Of a stretch of DNA of 64,000 nucleotides, positions 12,557-23,628 are shown one piece after another. This DNA comes from Botryosphaeria dothidea (Eukaryota > Ascomycota > Dothideomycetes > Botryosphaeriales > Botryosphaeriaceae): assembly GCA_011503125.2 (NCBI GenBank), contig WWBZ02000082.1, positions 806,001 to 870,000 on the forward strand. Direction: 5' to 3'. The position numbers were made by a program, and so were the translations under genes. Position 1 is the first letter of the stretch. Every line of letters starts with the position of its first letter. The notes below the pieces were generated by a model that was not told where the DNA came from, searched no databases, and worked only from the letters and a program-made list of their open reading frames with translations.

Positions 12557-12995
12557 TGGCTGTCTGAATACGATATTTATCTGGCTTGCTTAGTGTGTAC
12601 ACATTTAGCGCTTACTGTCGCTTACAGCACTCCTCTAAACAGTGTGTTAGATAGACGTGTGTGCAGGTGATAGTCACTGAGGTAGGTTTCTACAGTGCTG
12701 TGCAACATTAGTACGTCAGGCACTTCGATGTCATGACCCGGTGCTCGATTTGAGGATAGGTTAATATTATTCATCTTCTTCTCGCAAGCCATCAAAAACC
12801 AAAGCATACTCCATTGACCGTCCGTCTATACATATCTGTGTTCTTTTTTTTCTGGGGTATTGCAGCTCAGACAGATGAAGGCAAATCACAAAACAGTCCA
12901 AGATCTTGAATCATCGTCCATCAGAATGCAAGAGACCCTTCATCCATCATTTGACGTCCAGCCGCTCCATTCTCCTGTCTCAAAAACGCAGCCTC

Positions 12996-14756
12996 TCAAG
13001 CAAGCTTCAGGCCATTTTCCTCCGGTTTGAACCACTCCTTCAGCAAATCGTGAAGCACCTCATCTGCACCCTTCTGCGCGTCCTCCGAGCTAGATGCGCG
13101 GCACTCGATGTACAGTTTGATCTTTGGCTCAGTGCCCGAGCCACGTACTGTGAAGCGCACATCGCCCTCCAGCTCGCACGTAATCATCTGGCTGTTCTTG
13201 TCGACCGGTAGCGTCGGGACTCCGTCCTCGGTGGCGGAATCGTAGCCCACGGTAAGGTCGCGCCAGCGCAGGATCTTGCGAGAGCCAACGTTCTGGGGAT
13301 GGGGATCGGCAAGCGTTCGGATGGCAGTGAAGACGGTGTTCGTGGTTTCAGGGGAGGGAGAGACAAGGTAGGTGTTTGCGTCCTCGAAGTGGCCATACTT
13401 CTTGTAGAGGGATTGAAGTTTCTGCCAGGGAGCCAGGCCCTCTTCGCTTGCCCAGCGGGCAGTTGCCGTCAGGAAGAACGCCGTTGCACCGACGGAGTCC
13501 TTGTCACGGACAACAGACGGAATCTCATATCCCAGAGCCTCTTCGTATGCAAAGCGGACATCGTAGCCGGCGGCATCGAGATCCAGTCCGACATTGCCGA
13601 GCCATTTGAATCCCGTCAACGTCTCCTCGAATTTGAAACCTTCAATATCAGCCATGGTGGAGAGCATGCGGGACGACACTGCGGAAGCGAGCATGGCAAG
13701 CTTCTCAATCGGCTTGTCCTTGGGATAAGTTGACAAGGCGTGCGAGGCCAGTAGCACGCCAACCTGATTGCCTGTAAACTGGCGCCACTTGCCGTCCACT
13801 TTCTCGGCGACGGCCAGACGGTCAGCATCGGGGTCACTGGCGATGATCAACGTGCTGCCAACTTCGTCGGCCTTCTTCTGGGCAAGATCCAAGGCGCCCT
13901 TCTCCTCTGGGTTGGGGAACTTGACTGTGGGGAACTCCGGGTCGGGGTTTGCTTGGGCTTCAACAACGTGCATCTTGTCTCCAAATCCGAGGTCCTTGAC
14001 AGCCTGGGTCATGTAGGGCAGACCAACACCGTGCATGGGGGTATAGACAAACTGCAGGTCGTCGAACTGAGGGAGAGGCTCATCTTCTGGTACGGCGGAG
14101 AACCTGACAGCCTTGAAATAAGCGTCTCTGACGAGACCGAGGGCACCTTCGATCAGCAAACTTCCTTCATCGACTACCGAGGTATCCCAGGTGATGGGCT
14201 CCAGGTTTTGCTCGATAGCTTTGGCAATTCCAACGTCGTGGGGAGGAATGATCTGACAGCCGTTGCCCCAGTAGACCTTGTAGCCGTTGTCCTGGGCAGG
14301 ATTGTGGCTTGCAGTGATCATGATGCCAGCAGCGGCAGCAAGTTCGCCCACACCAAAGGGGACGAGGGGCGTGTGGACAGTGTCCTCATACCACCAGACG
14401 CGGATGCCCTTGGCGACCATGGCGGCAGCAGTCAGCTTTGCAAACTTGTCGGAGTTGTGGCGAGCATCCCTGCCAATGACGACGCCGCGATGCTTGACGT
14501 CAGGGACGTTTTCCAGGAGGTAGGCGGCCAGACCCTGGGAAGCCTGGATGATGGTCAGCGAGTTCAGTCGCGAGAAGCCAGCCTGCATGGCGGCGCGCAG
14601 GCCGGCGGTGCCAAAAGCAATGCGCTTCCTCAGGCGCTTCTCGAGCTCCTGCTTGTTGCCGTGGACGAGCAGCTTGTATATCTCATCACGTGTGGAAGGG
14701 TCCTTGTCCAGGCGGAGCCACTCCTCGGCGAGCTTCTCTATGGACGGCTGGGCCAT
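12996..14756 (-). CDS. PGM3: Phosphopentomutase / phosphoglucomutase-family enzyme
   Basis: Single exon. The ATG at 14756 (MAQPSIEK) is chosen because the open frame upstream has only non-ATG codons; it gives 586 residues. It belongs to the alpha-D-phosphohexomutase superfamily, of the yeast Pgm3/Prm15 and human PGM2 type, which mainly interconverts ribose-1-phosphate and ribose-5-phosphate in nucleoside salvage. Visible sites: phosphoserine loop TASHNP (Ser about 150), metal-binding DPDADR (about 300), sugar-binding EEALGY, and the C-terminal phosphate-binding RGSGTEPKIK. Cytosolic; no signal or membrane segment. It diverges from the desaturase at 15358 across about 600 bp. The PGM3 symbol follows yeast usage and rests on overall resemblance rather than a tree. 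Confidence 0.92.
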   Translation of the reverse strand: MAQPSIEKLAEEWLRLDKDPSTRDEIYKLLVHGNKQELEKRLRKRIAFGTAGLRAAMQAGFSRLNSLTIIQASQGLAAYLLENVPDVKHRGVVIGRDARHNSDKFAKLTAAAMVAKGIRVWWYEDTVHTPLVPFGVGELAAAAGIMITASHNPAQDNGYKVYWGNGCQIIPPHDVGIAKAIEQNLEPITWDTSVVDEGSLLIEGALGLVRDAYFKAVRFSAVPEDEPLPQFDDLQFVYTPMHGVGLPYMTQAVKDLGFGDKMHVVEAQANPDPEFPTVKFPNPEEKGALDLAQKKADEVGSTLIIASDPDADRLAVAEKVDGKWRQFTGNQVGVLLASHALSTYPKDKPIEKLAMLASAVSSRMLSTMADIEGFKFEETLTGFKWLGNVGLDLDAAGYDVRFAYEEALGYEIPSVVRDKDSVGATAFFLTATARWASEEGLAPWQKLQSLYKKYGHFEDANTYLVSPSPETTNTVFTAIRTLADPHPQNVGSRKILRWRDLTVGYDSATEDGVPTLPVDKNSQMITCELEGDVRFTVRGSGTEPKIKLYIECRASSSEDAQKGADEVLHDLLKEWFKPEENGLKLA

Positions 14757-15357
14757 GGTGTTGGAAGTATCCCAGCTCTTTTGAGATAGCACAACGATTC
14801 AGGGCGGGGTGTTTCTTGGGAGGTGTTTGTTTGCGGTGAGCGCGGGGAAACGGGTGGGTCCTTGGATTTTCTTCGGCAGGCAAGCTTGGACTTGTGGCAG
14901 GCGAGATGGATCGATGGTCTGCAGTTGTCAGCTACGCCGATCGCTGGTTAAGAGCGTGCGAGGTCTGACGACCGGCGGCAAGAATCACGCGAGAGATGGA
15001 AATTTCTACAATGTGCCATGTAGCAGCGGGAGCAGCTGGAAAGCGACGCGCTCTGCGGGCCGGGAACGCGGGCTGCCGTGCTTGGCTGCTTGAAGCAACA
15101 CGGAGCCGCAAGCCAGAATCTGGTTGGGTGCCTGCCTGGGTTGCGCAATGGTGGAGCGAGCCACTATCGCCTGACCGATAAACGCGCCACGCCCGCCCAG
15201 GTCTGTCGCCGCGAGCTGGAGCACACGTTAATCCGGCGGTCCTGACAATTGCCAACCCGACGCTCTCTCCACACCTCTTCTCCGCTCCGCCATGCCCGCT
15301 GTCCAGACGCCCTCCCGTTGATTTTGCGTCCACTCCCACCTCTCTCCCCCGGCCGCA
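14757..15357. promoter_or_regulatory. Shared divergent promoter region
   Basis: About 600 bp between the start codons of phosphopentomutase (minus) and the desaturase (plus). It must hold both promoters. The plus-side leader (15240-15357) is C/T-rich. No TATA box is obvious. Confidence 0.5.
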
Positions 15358-17127
15358 ATGTCGTCCGCCGCACCGAGCCAAGCCGCAAGCCGCAGGGACC
15401 GCATCTACACCCGCCCAGAGATCGAGGCGCTGATCGCCGAAGGCCGACACATCGTAATCGTCGACGGCAGGGTCCTCAAGTGCGATGCCTGGATCAAGTA
15501 CCACCCCGGCGGCGACAAGGCCATCAAGCACATGGTCGGCAGAGATGCCACCGACGAGGTCACCGTGTATGCCCCGAATCCGCTTCCATTGGACGCGCCA
15601 CAGGCTTGCTAACTCTTCGCCGCTTCCAGTCTGCACTCGCCCGAGGCCAAGCAGCGCATGAAGGCCTTCCAAATCGGCCGCGTCGAGGGTCGTTGGTCCA
15701 ACTTCGTGCCTCCCATCCAGGGTGGCAATTTCCGCACCAAGCAAGAACTCGATGCATTGGAGCCCGAGACCGCATATCCAGAGCCGGACGAGGATCAATC
15801 GAGCCAGGAAAGCTCCAATGCCTCGCCCATATTCGAGCCCGCCGACCACGATGCCGTCAGACGCCGCAGAAATGACAGCACCTTCACTCGCGCCTCCTCC
15901 CCGACTTCGGTCTCGTCTGTCGAGCTCGAAGAACAGGAAAAGAAGCCCAAGATGTCTTTCCTCGACATCAAGACACAGCAGGAGATTTCGCTGGACCTGG
16001 ACAGATATCCTCCGCTGAAGCCGGAAGTGCAAGACGAGATCGTCCGCAAGTACCGCGCACTGGACGAGAGAATCAAGGCTGAAGGTCTGTACCAATGCAG
16101 GTACACCTCCTACCTGATTGAGCTCTCGAGATACTCCACTTTCTTTGCCCTGTTTCTGTATTTCCTGCATGTCGGCTGGTACTGCACCAGTGCCTTCTTC
16201 CTCGGCTGCTTCTGGCACCAACTTGTCTTTTCTGCCCATGATGCTGGCCACATGGGCATCACTCATGACTTCCACACAGATACCGTCATTGGTATTGTAA
16301 TCGCCGATTTCCTCGGCGGCCTAAGTCTAGGCTGGTGGAAGCGTAACCATAACGTTCACCACATTGTCACGAACCACGTTGAGCATGACCCGGATATCCA
16401 GCACCTGCCTTTTTTTGCCATTTCCCACCGTTTCCTTGAATCCCTCAGGTCCACGTATTACGACAAGGTGCTGCAGTATGATGCCGCCGCCAAGTTCTTC
16501 CTCCGGTTCCAAGATATGCTCTACTACCCCGTACTTTGCTTCGGCCGCTTCAACTTGTACAGGTTGAGCTGGGTGTACCTCCTCGGCGGCCAGGCGCCGC
16601 GCCGTGGTCCGGCGTGGTGGCACATGTGGCTGGAGATTGCCGGCCAGATTTTCTTCTGGTACTGGTTCGCGTACGTGACGGTGTACAAGACGATCCCAAC
16701 GGGGTGGGACCGCTTCGCCTTCGTCATGGTCAGCCACATCGTGACGATGCCCGTGCACGTGCAGATCACGCTGTCGCATTTCGCCATGAGCACCGCCGAC
16801 CTAGGCGAGCACGAGAGCTTCCCCCAGAAGATGCTGCGCACCACCATGGACGTCGACTGCCCCGAGTGGCTCGACTTCTTCCACGGCGGCCTGCAGTTCC
16901 AGGCCATCCACCACCTCTACCCGCGCATCCCCCGCCACAACCTGCGCCGCGCCCAGCGCCTGGTCATGGAGTTTTGCGACGACGTCAAGATTCCGTACGG
17001 CCTGTACGGCTTCGCCGATGGCAACAAGAAGGTCATCGGCAAGCTGGGCGATGTGGCTAGGCAGGCGACGATCCTGGCCGCGTGCCAGAGGAGCATGATT
17101 GAGCAGGGCGAGTATGGCATGCACTGA
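15358..17127 (+). CDS. Delta-8 sphingolipid desaturase (cyt b5 fused)
   Basis: Exons 15358-15566 and 15630-17127 give 568 residues. The intron has a GTATGC donor and a CTAAC branch point at about 15609. The N-terminal cytochrome b5 domain carries the heme motif HPGG (His about 49). After an acidic, Ser-rich linker comes an integral-membrane desaturase with three histidine boxes: HDAGH, HNVHH and QAIHH. The Gln in the third box is typical of b5-fused front-end and sphingolipid desaturases. The family inserts a double bond at C8 of the sphingoid base in the ER, a step toward fungal glucosylceramide. Multiple hydrophobic spans flank the boxes. A delta-6-like fatty acid desaturase is the alternative, but fungal proteins of this layout are usually sphingolipid enzymes. 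Confidence 0.9.
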
Positions 17128-17487
17128 TCAACTGGCCTAATCCCAATTTCGAGCGTTAGCAAAAACATGCGATAGAATGAAACCCTACTGTATAGAGAAA
17201 ATTTACGATCTGAACTCTACTCAAAATGTCTTCTTCCCCTACATTGTGCAAGTTCGTATCAATGCATAAATGTTTGAGGTGGGATAATAAGGTGAATGAA
17301 TCGCTTTGCCTTTAAATGTAAGCATAATAAGAGCTTCTTCGATAGCACAACCGTGGTTCGCCAATCACGACGATGATTTGATGCCAAAATAGTCCGCTGG
17401 CCACCATTTTGCTAACTACCGCTCCGGAACCCCAAGAATGAAAAATAAAAACAGGAAACACAAAAGCTTGATTCGACGACGAAAGAG
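17128..17487. other. Convergent 3' region
   Basis: About 360 bp, AT-rich, between the stop codons of the desaturase (plus) and the HODM-like gene (minus). It contains AATAAT/AATGAA-like runs suitable for 3' end formation on both strands. No gene seen. Confidence 0.45.
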
Positions 17488-19036
17488 CTACCACGGGTAC
17501 TGCCTGAACTCGTCCTCCTTCTCCAGATCCAACCCGTCGGCCAGCTGCTCCTCGTGCCGCTTGTCGAGGTACTCGAGTAGGACCTTCTCGTAGCGCTCCT
17601 TGCCCTTGTACTGCGAGACCTCGCCGTTCCAGCTGCGCACGGCCGAGGCCAGGCGACCCGGCACGTAGGGCTCGTCACAGATCTCGGTGATGGGGTGGAA
17701 GTAGGTACGGATGGTGAAGACGACGCCGCCGGAGCGGGGTAATCTGTCAGTAATTAGTCAAAGCTGCTCTTTTGTTTTCCTCTCGTGTTGTAAATCGGAT
17801 AGGGAAACGGGGTGGATGAAGAAGGGATATGTGTCAAAAAAAGCTGCTCACCTCCTCAAGCTCTGCCTCTCGCTCCTGAAGAAGTGATGCTTAATCGCCC
17901 TATCCTTCTCCGCCGAGAACCAACCGATCGTGCCCTCCTCGCCATCCTCCGGACCGATGCTGTAGCTCCACGCGAGGTTGTCGTCGACTTGGATGAAGTA
18001 GTTGTTGCGCACGACCGGGTTCTCGGGCTTGACACGGCGGAAGAAGTTCATCATGCCCTTCTCGAGCTTGGTCTTGTACTCAGGCACGCTGCCGCTCGTG
18101 TGGATCTCGGACAGCGGCATGCCCAATTTGTCCTCGAGGCGCCAGAAGCCGGCTAGCAAAATCGCGCCCGCCAGCAGGTAGTACTGGCCGTCGGGCTTCT
18201 CGAACATGATGGCCAGATCGTCCTGCACCTGACGCGCGCACATGGCCATCGGGTCTTCCTTGAGGGGGCGCTCGACGATGTTCAGGCTCTCCCCAGTCGC
18301 GAGGTTGTCCATGCCGACGGCCGTCTTGCGGAAGAGGGTCGGGTAGCGCTGCGGCAGGTAATCGCACAGCTCCTCGAGCAGCTCGACCGCGCCGTCGAAG
18401 GCCTCGGGTGCGGTGTGGTAGAGCTTGGAGGCGCGCGGCGATGCGAGGCGCTCTGCCTTCTTTGCGTGGTAGGAAAGGTACTGGTTGTCGAGCTCGATCC
18501 ATTCGTTCCAGTCCATGTTGCGGAGGCCCATCGTCGTGTTGTACTTGGGTCCATAGCGGAAAGGTCGGTAGGGACGGGGTTTGGACTCAGTGACGGACCA
18601 GTTGGTCAACGGCTCCACGGCTGGGCGCTTGAAGTCTGAGGGTGGCCATACTGATGGTTGAGCGTTAGTAGGTCTCTTCAATTTGAATATACTGCATGAT
18701 TTTTCCACGCTTGTTATCAATGTTGCCATTTCCTCCCTCTTCAATTTTCCTCCAGGATTTGTTTTCCTCAAAGATGAACTCACCTCCAGGTGGGCGGTCG
18801 ACCTTGAACTTGCTTGGTTTCTCGAGATCTGGTGACCGTGACCGTGCTGGCGCCTTGCCGGATTTGAAGCGGCGAATAATCAAGACAGATGCCCAGATGA
18901 ATGCCGTGACGATGAGGGAGATGTAGATGAGTGGTCGCGGATTGTCTGTAACATATTGCTGGAAAGCTTTGGACGCTGCCTGGGCGTGCGCAGAATTGCA
19001 CGCTTCTCTGACGTGCAGCTTGATGGCCTCCATCAT
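17488..19036 (-). CDS. Membrane-anchored HODM/DUF3445 family protein
   Basis: Exons 19036-18784, 18650-17852 and 17743-17488 give 435 residues. Intron 1 has a perfect TACTAAC branch point. The ATG ATG at 19036 is used because the frame upstream lacks ATG. An N-terminal transmembrane span (about 27-47, PLIYISLIVTAFIWASVLII) is followed by a basic linker, then a domain resembling heme-dependent oxidative N-demethylase alpha subunit (DUF3445): YRPFRYGPKYNTTMGLRNMD, the central RQVQDDLAIM, and the C-terminal VFTIRTYFHPI. Bacterial members oxidise dimethylamine using heme; fungal members are uncharacterised and some databases call them mannosyltransferases, which the sequence does not support. It is downstream of ALG9 on the same strand but separated by 464 bp. 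Confidence 0.8.
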
Positions 19037-19500
19037 GACACGGCTGTGACACGGAGACACGTGCTTGGCGGCGATAGGCGGATGGAAGAAGATGGGATGT
19101 ATTGTTTGAACACCTCTTTCAGAACCACCAAGAAGAAACAGCGAAAGGGTTATTTAGCTAACATTATATGGCTGGGGAGTGTCAAATTCGGTGGCAACCT
19201 CTGCCAACGCTTCTGGGCACGCCTCGGACGATAATAGAAAATGTTCCCTTGGTCGCAGCGATAACCTGCTGTGGGGTTGGGGTTATCTCTATCGGCTGGG
19301 GTCGCTGGAGTCGGGGTCCTTTTTCCCGTTGTGGTAAGGTGGACCTCCGCTTGTGACGCGCTCAGCGGTCGATCAAGGTCCTTGGCGACCGATTGTACTA
19401 GCACCGCTCTGTGCTGGCTCCATGCCACCCTAGTCGTGTCGCCTTCAGGAAGATTAACCACTATCCTGCGCTGGCTTAAAGCTTGAAATCTGGACATATT
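19037..19500. other. Intergenic: ALG9 3' end and HODM-like promoter
   Basis: 464 bp between two same-strand genes. It must carry the 3' UTR of ALG9 and the promoter of the HODM-like gene. A CACGTG lies at about 19059-19064, just upstream of the latter's start. No gene seen. Confidence 0.4.
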
Positions 19501-21423
19501 TTACGCCGAATCTTCTGATGTTGTTTTGTGGCGGAGTAGACAATATCTTCCCCACTTTCGCCGGTGACGCTCTGGAACAAACGGCAGGTCCGGCACCCAT
19601 CCTAGTCGTCCCAGAGTACTAGTTGCTGCAGTGTCCAGGAACCTCTCGCACTTGACAGTCTCCCAATTTTCACTGTCTCCCACGTAGTCCGGCTCAAGCT
19701 CAGAAGCCGTCCAGCTCGGCAACGAAGAGTCCACCATGAACGTGCAGCGATCAATATCGGTCTGACACAAAGTTAGTCTTACAACATCCGTGAGATTGAC
19801 GCGCGTAGTTGCTTACGTATTTTCCTGGGTCCTCTTTGTTCTCGTCATTCATGCCAGACGGGATCAACCAGGCGCCAGGGAAAAGACCGAAGCCAAAATT
19901 TGCCTCGCTGAATTCGCCAGGCAGTAGTCCGGTAAACGCGCTTTTAATGAATTTTGCCTTGACACCTTTTGGCAAGAAATATGAGGAAGGAAACCTGTAC
20001 CACTCCTTGCCAAAGCAAACAGTGTCCCCTGGTTTCGATACTCCGGCCTGATGTAAAGGTTCATATACCCTGAGTGGGGCAGAGTATGCAGTCGTCACAC
20101 CAAGCGCACGCCAAACCCCGACATCGATGGCTCCCATGACGACGAGGACAACAACGCCAAGTTTCAGCTTTGCGGGAATCTTGCCAACAAGCTCACGAGG
20201 ATCCGATGATCCAAAATAGGCGAGGAGAATATGGAGGGAAATGGCGGAGTTTAGTGCCAAGAAGGGATATACCGGATACATGAACCGTTCTTCCTTGTGT
20301 GGCTGGAGAGTGAAGATGGCCAGCCAAAGGTAGAAGGGTGAGACAAAGACAATACCTCTCAGGATACTTTGCTTTGTTCCGGGTTGCTGGCGGAAAAGCT
20401 GGTTCAACACTTGCAATGGCAGCGCAGCGACAGCCAGAACAAACCAGATGTTGAAATTGAGAACGAGGTTCCGGACATAGAAATGCCAGGGCTCAGTGCC
20501 ATAGATATCAGGCCCCTTTCCAGGCCCACTAAAGACATTGTACAAAACAATGTTCAGTGGTACGCAGACCAGTTTCTGGTAGAAGAAGGTGTTGATGGAT
20601 TCCGAGGCGGCCTAGTAGAGAGTCAGCTCGTAGCCAGAGTACTACAAAACAGTGAATACCAACCAGAACGCAAAATGACCTCACAGCACCATCAAGAAAT
20701 CTCTTGGCTGTGTCATAGAGAGACCCAGTCTGCACGGCGAGAAATAACTCTTCAGCGATAAAGGGGAGAACTAGGACCGAGGCGAAGGGCCAGCCGAGGA
20801 TGCCTCCGACAGCAAACCAGCAGATTCCAGCAGCTGTTCTCAGCCCACCCTTCCAGTCCATGAAAGCTGAAGCTGCGAGCATATTTGTGTACATGGCGAA
20901 GCTCGAGGGGAGGTAGGAGGTTGAGGCGTGGAACATGCCGGGGCTGAAGACCATGGCGATGAGGAAGAATATGGCAATACGTGGGTTCAGGGTTCTGGCA
21001 ATGGTGGAAAACAGACGAGTTTCGCAACAGGCGCAGAAAAACCCCAAGACAAGGCGTAAGAAGTAGAATTGAGTGGTCTTGGTGCTGCCGGGCAGCAGTC
21101 TAGCCACTGAAGCTATTCCGGCATGGATGCCAGCGTAGGCCCAGCTCCGGATTGCATATTCGGGTGAGTATTCCCATGTCTGCAGACCATGTTTGTGGTC
21201 AAGGTAGTGGGTGGGCTCGAAAAAGTTGAAGACTTCGTCGCAGTCTTGGATTGGGGCGTAGAGGGCGGAGAGGATGTGGGTGCCGCAGAAGAGGTAGAAA
21301 GCAACTACGGGATTGAACTCGGGCGCTGGCCTGGCGGTCAATGGTCAGCCGGGAGCAGCAAGGGGGCAATTGGATAGGAACTGCGCCTTACTTCTTGCCT
21401 TTTGGTTGGGCATTGGGCGGCAT
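19501..21423 (-). CDS. ALG9: Alpha-1,2-mannosyltransferase ALG9
   Basis: Exons 21423-21392, 21330-20685, 20611-19817 and 19761-19501 give 577 residues, near yeast Alg9 (555). The first exon is only 32 nt and encodes MPPNAQPKGKK. This GT22-family ER enzyme adds the 7th and 9th mannoses to dolichol-linked oligosaccharide on the lumenal side, before N-glycan transfer. Recognisable blocks: the luminal loop DCDEVFNFFEPTHYL with the family's acidic pair, QTWEYSPEYAIRSWAY, SINTFFYQKLVCVPLN after the second intron, and the conserved HKEERFMYPVYP. Many hydrophobic spans fit a polytopic ER protein. It diverges from NAF1 over 207 bp. Confidence 0.93.
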
Positions 21424-21630
21424 GATGGTGGTGTTGTCGCAGTTATCGGCAGCAGCGTGGCATCACCCAACAAATGCGGCGCGCGCAGGCCCGGAGCTCT
21501 GAGCCGGCGTCATAGGGCAGCTGCGCGCTCGGATCGCCCTGCGCCCGCGCGCAAAATTTCCAGACGCTGCTCGTCTTTCTCGCGCCTGCCGCGCCCGCAC
21601 CTTCTCCCACAACCATTCTCCACTAGCATT
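21424..21630. promoter_or_regulatory. Bidirectional promoter ALG9/NAF1
   Basis: Only 207 bp separate the two start codons. It is GC-rich, with repeated GCGC and no TATA box, as usual for divergent housekeeping pairs. Confidence 0.6.
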
Positions 21631-23628
21631 ATGTCTTACCAAGGTGGCATTCCGGGCCTCGGCCTGCTCAGTTCCGACCAGCCCCAGCCTACTTCCTCCA
21701 TCAACCAAGACGAACCTGCGCAATCGCCTCCGACTTCCGACCCTGCGCCCGCGATCAAATCTGAGGTCTCACCCGATGACGAGCCTGCCACTTTGCAAAC
21801 GGCTGACCATGCGTCAAACGTTCAGAATCTCGGCCAGAAACTCAAGGGAAGCTCTCTTCACGCTGCCGACCCCATCAAACAAGAGTCGCACGAGGAATTC
21901 AAGAGCGAGAATACCGAGGACAAGCCAGTGAAGACCGAAGCCCAAGAAAATACAACTGCCAAGGAAGATCAAGATGGCGATACTGCAATGGCCGAGGACG
22001 CCGGTCCTTTGGCGAGCGCAGCTGGTGAAAAGGGCGACGCTGCCATAGCAAACGGTGACGACGGCATGCTCGAAAGGAAGCCAAAAGCAGACCCGGAGTT
22101 TTTGCAGGCGGCAGAGGCAAACAAGAGCAACCTGAACGCCGAATGGCAGTTTGATTCTTCTGAAGCCGAGTCGTCTGACGATTCCGACACCTCGAGCGAT
22201 ACTTCCTCTGACGAAGAGAGCGACGATGACGAATATCCTTTGCTCGACCCTGCTGAGCAGGCCCGCATCCTTATGCAAGAGGAATATGGCGATGAAGATG
22301 GTGGCAAAGGTCCCGGCGCACAGCTTCGTACCGCAAACGAGATTGTCGAGGAGAAGATCGAGAAGCCCAATATCACTGTGACCCCAGAAATGACAATCAC
22401 CGAGCTGGGAAACGTGGAGAGCATCGTAGACAACATGATTCTTATCAGGGCCAATACTTCTGGCGAGTACCAGGTCCTTGAAAGCGGATCAGTACTCTGC
22501 AAGGATGACAGGACCGTCGTTGGTGCTGTCACCGACACGTTGGGTCGAGTCCAGGAACCTCTCTACACCGTAGCCTTCAACAATCCCGAGGAGATCAACG
22601 AAGCCGGGCTCTCGAAAGGATTGACCATCTACTACGTCAATGACCACTCCACCTACGTGTTTACAGAGCCTTTGAAGAACTTGAAGGGCACTGATGCCTC
22701 GAATCAGTTCGATGAGGAAGTTGCTGAGAACGAGATTGAGTTCTCTGATGACGAGGCCGAAGCGGAATATAAGCGCCAGTTGAAGCAGAAGAAGCGTGCT
22801 GCCTACGAAGAGAAGAATGGTTCTCGCGGAGGTAGTAAGCCCAACCAACAGCAACAACAGCAGCAACCATACACTGGAGCTTTAAGCTACGACGATGATA
22901 GTACGGACATGTACACACCCATCAAGCGGCCAGACAACCTTCATCAAATAATGATGGGACAAGGAGGCGCGCCAGTTGAGGAGCAGCCTGGTTCGTACAG
23001 GCCTCACCGAGGAGGGCGTGGAAAGCGTGGAGGACGCGGCGGCGGCGGCGGTCGAGGGGTCCCCTCCCAAAATTCCGCTGGCTTCCAACGAAACCAGCAG
23101 AAGTCACCACAGCCACAAGCACAAGCCCAGCAATCGATGCCATTCGTTCCACCTCCACCACCACAGATGAACCCGTCCTATCCCCAGCAAGTCTCTTCGC
23201 CCTTCCAATTCAACAGCCCCCAAGCATTCGCATGGCCGCAGAACACCAGCACACCTTTCGCCTTTGGAGCGAATCAGCCTACCGCGCAGGCGCCCCCAAA
23301 CTTCCCCGCTGGCAGCTTCGTGAACCCTGCTTTCTTCCAAGGGCAACAACAGCAGTCGCCGCCGCCACAGCAGCTGTTCGGTGGCCAGATGCCGTACCAA
23401 GCTCCTCAACAGCCCACGCATGCTCCTCAATGGACCCCTCAGCAGGCTGCTGATGCTTGGCGGATGGTTCAGGCAATGGCAGCGGCACAAGCGAGCGGGA
23501 ACAACGCCCAAGGCCAGAGCCAGCCTCAGGGACAGAGTCAGCAAGGTGGAGCCGAAAGCGCTGCCGCTATCCAGGAGATTCTCAGGAACCTCAGCAACCA
23601 GAACAACAATGGTGGCGGACAGTCGTAG
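21631..23628 (+). CDS. NAF1: H/ACA RNP assembly factor NAF1
   Basis: Single exon, 665 residues, starting at MSYQGGIPG; the frame is open further upstream but that part lies in the divergent promoter. Acidic, Ser-rich N-terminal half with a dense SSDDSD/SSDEESDDDEY tract, then a Gar1/Naf1 beta-barrel at about residues 250-370 (ELGNVESIVDNMILIRA to EPLYTVAF, then GLTIYYV). The C-terminus is low complexity: a poly-Gln run, an RGG-like GRGKRGGRGGGGGRG stretch and a long Pro/Gln/Ala tail. Naf1 escorts Cbf5-Nop10-Nhp2 during assembly of box H/ACA snoRNPs in the nucleus and is later replaced by Gar1. Gar1 itself is far shorter and lacks the acidic N-terminus, so NAF1 fits best. Confidence 0.9.
   Translation: MSYQGGIPGLGLLSSDQPQPTSSINQDEPAQSPPTSDPAPAIKSEVSPDDEPATLQTADHASNVQNLGQKLKGSSLHAADPIKQESHEEFKSENTEDKPVKTEAQENTTAKEDQDGDTAMAEDAGPLASAAGEKGDAAIANGDDGMLERKPKADPEFLQAAEANKSNLNAEWQFDSSEAESSDDSDTSSDTSSDEESDDDEYPLLDPAEQARILMQEEYGDEDGGKGPGAQLRTANEIVEEKIEKPNITVTPEMTITELGNVESIVDNMILIRANTSGEYQVLESGSVLCKDDRTVVGAVTDTLGRVQEPLYTVAFNNPEEINEAGLSKGLTIYYVNDHSTYVFTEPLKNLKGTDASNQFDEEVAENEIEFSDDEAEAEYKRQLKQKKRAAYEEKNGSRGGSKPNQQQQQQQPYTGALSYDDDSTDMYTPIKRPDNLHQIMMGQGGAPVEEQPGSYRPHRGGRGKRGGRGGGGGRGVPSQNSAGFQRNQQKSPQPQAQAQQSMPFVPPPPPQMNPSYPQQVSSPFQFNSPQAFAWPQNTSTPFAFGANQPTAQAPPNFPAGSFVNPAFFQGQQQQSPPPQQLFGGQMPYQAPQQPTHAPQWTPQQAADAWRMVQAMAAAQASGNNAQGQSQPQGQSQQGGAESAAAIQEILRNLSNQNNNGGGQS

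Larger units (their letters stand above)
9346..12995. other. Gene-poor stretch with hairpin and repeat relic
   Basis: About 3.6 kb between TyrRS and the 3' end of phosphopentomutase. Open frames are short and unconserved in appearance. It holds a 12-bp stem hairpin (11337-11376), a GGA-rich tract (about 12148-12182) and one arm of the inverted-repeat element family (12482-12556). No gene is supported. Confidence 0.45.

Noticed and set aside
9346..12995. Search for tRNA genes and other small RNAs in the gaps (here and elsewhere)
   Set aside because: No B-box-like GGTTCGANTCC with a matching A-box and acceptor stem was found on either strand by eye.
14757..14792. N-terminal extension of phosphopentomutase by 12 codons
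   Set aside because: It begins with GTG, not ATG; the ATG at 14756 matches the usual start of the family.
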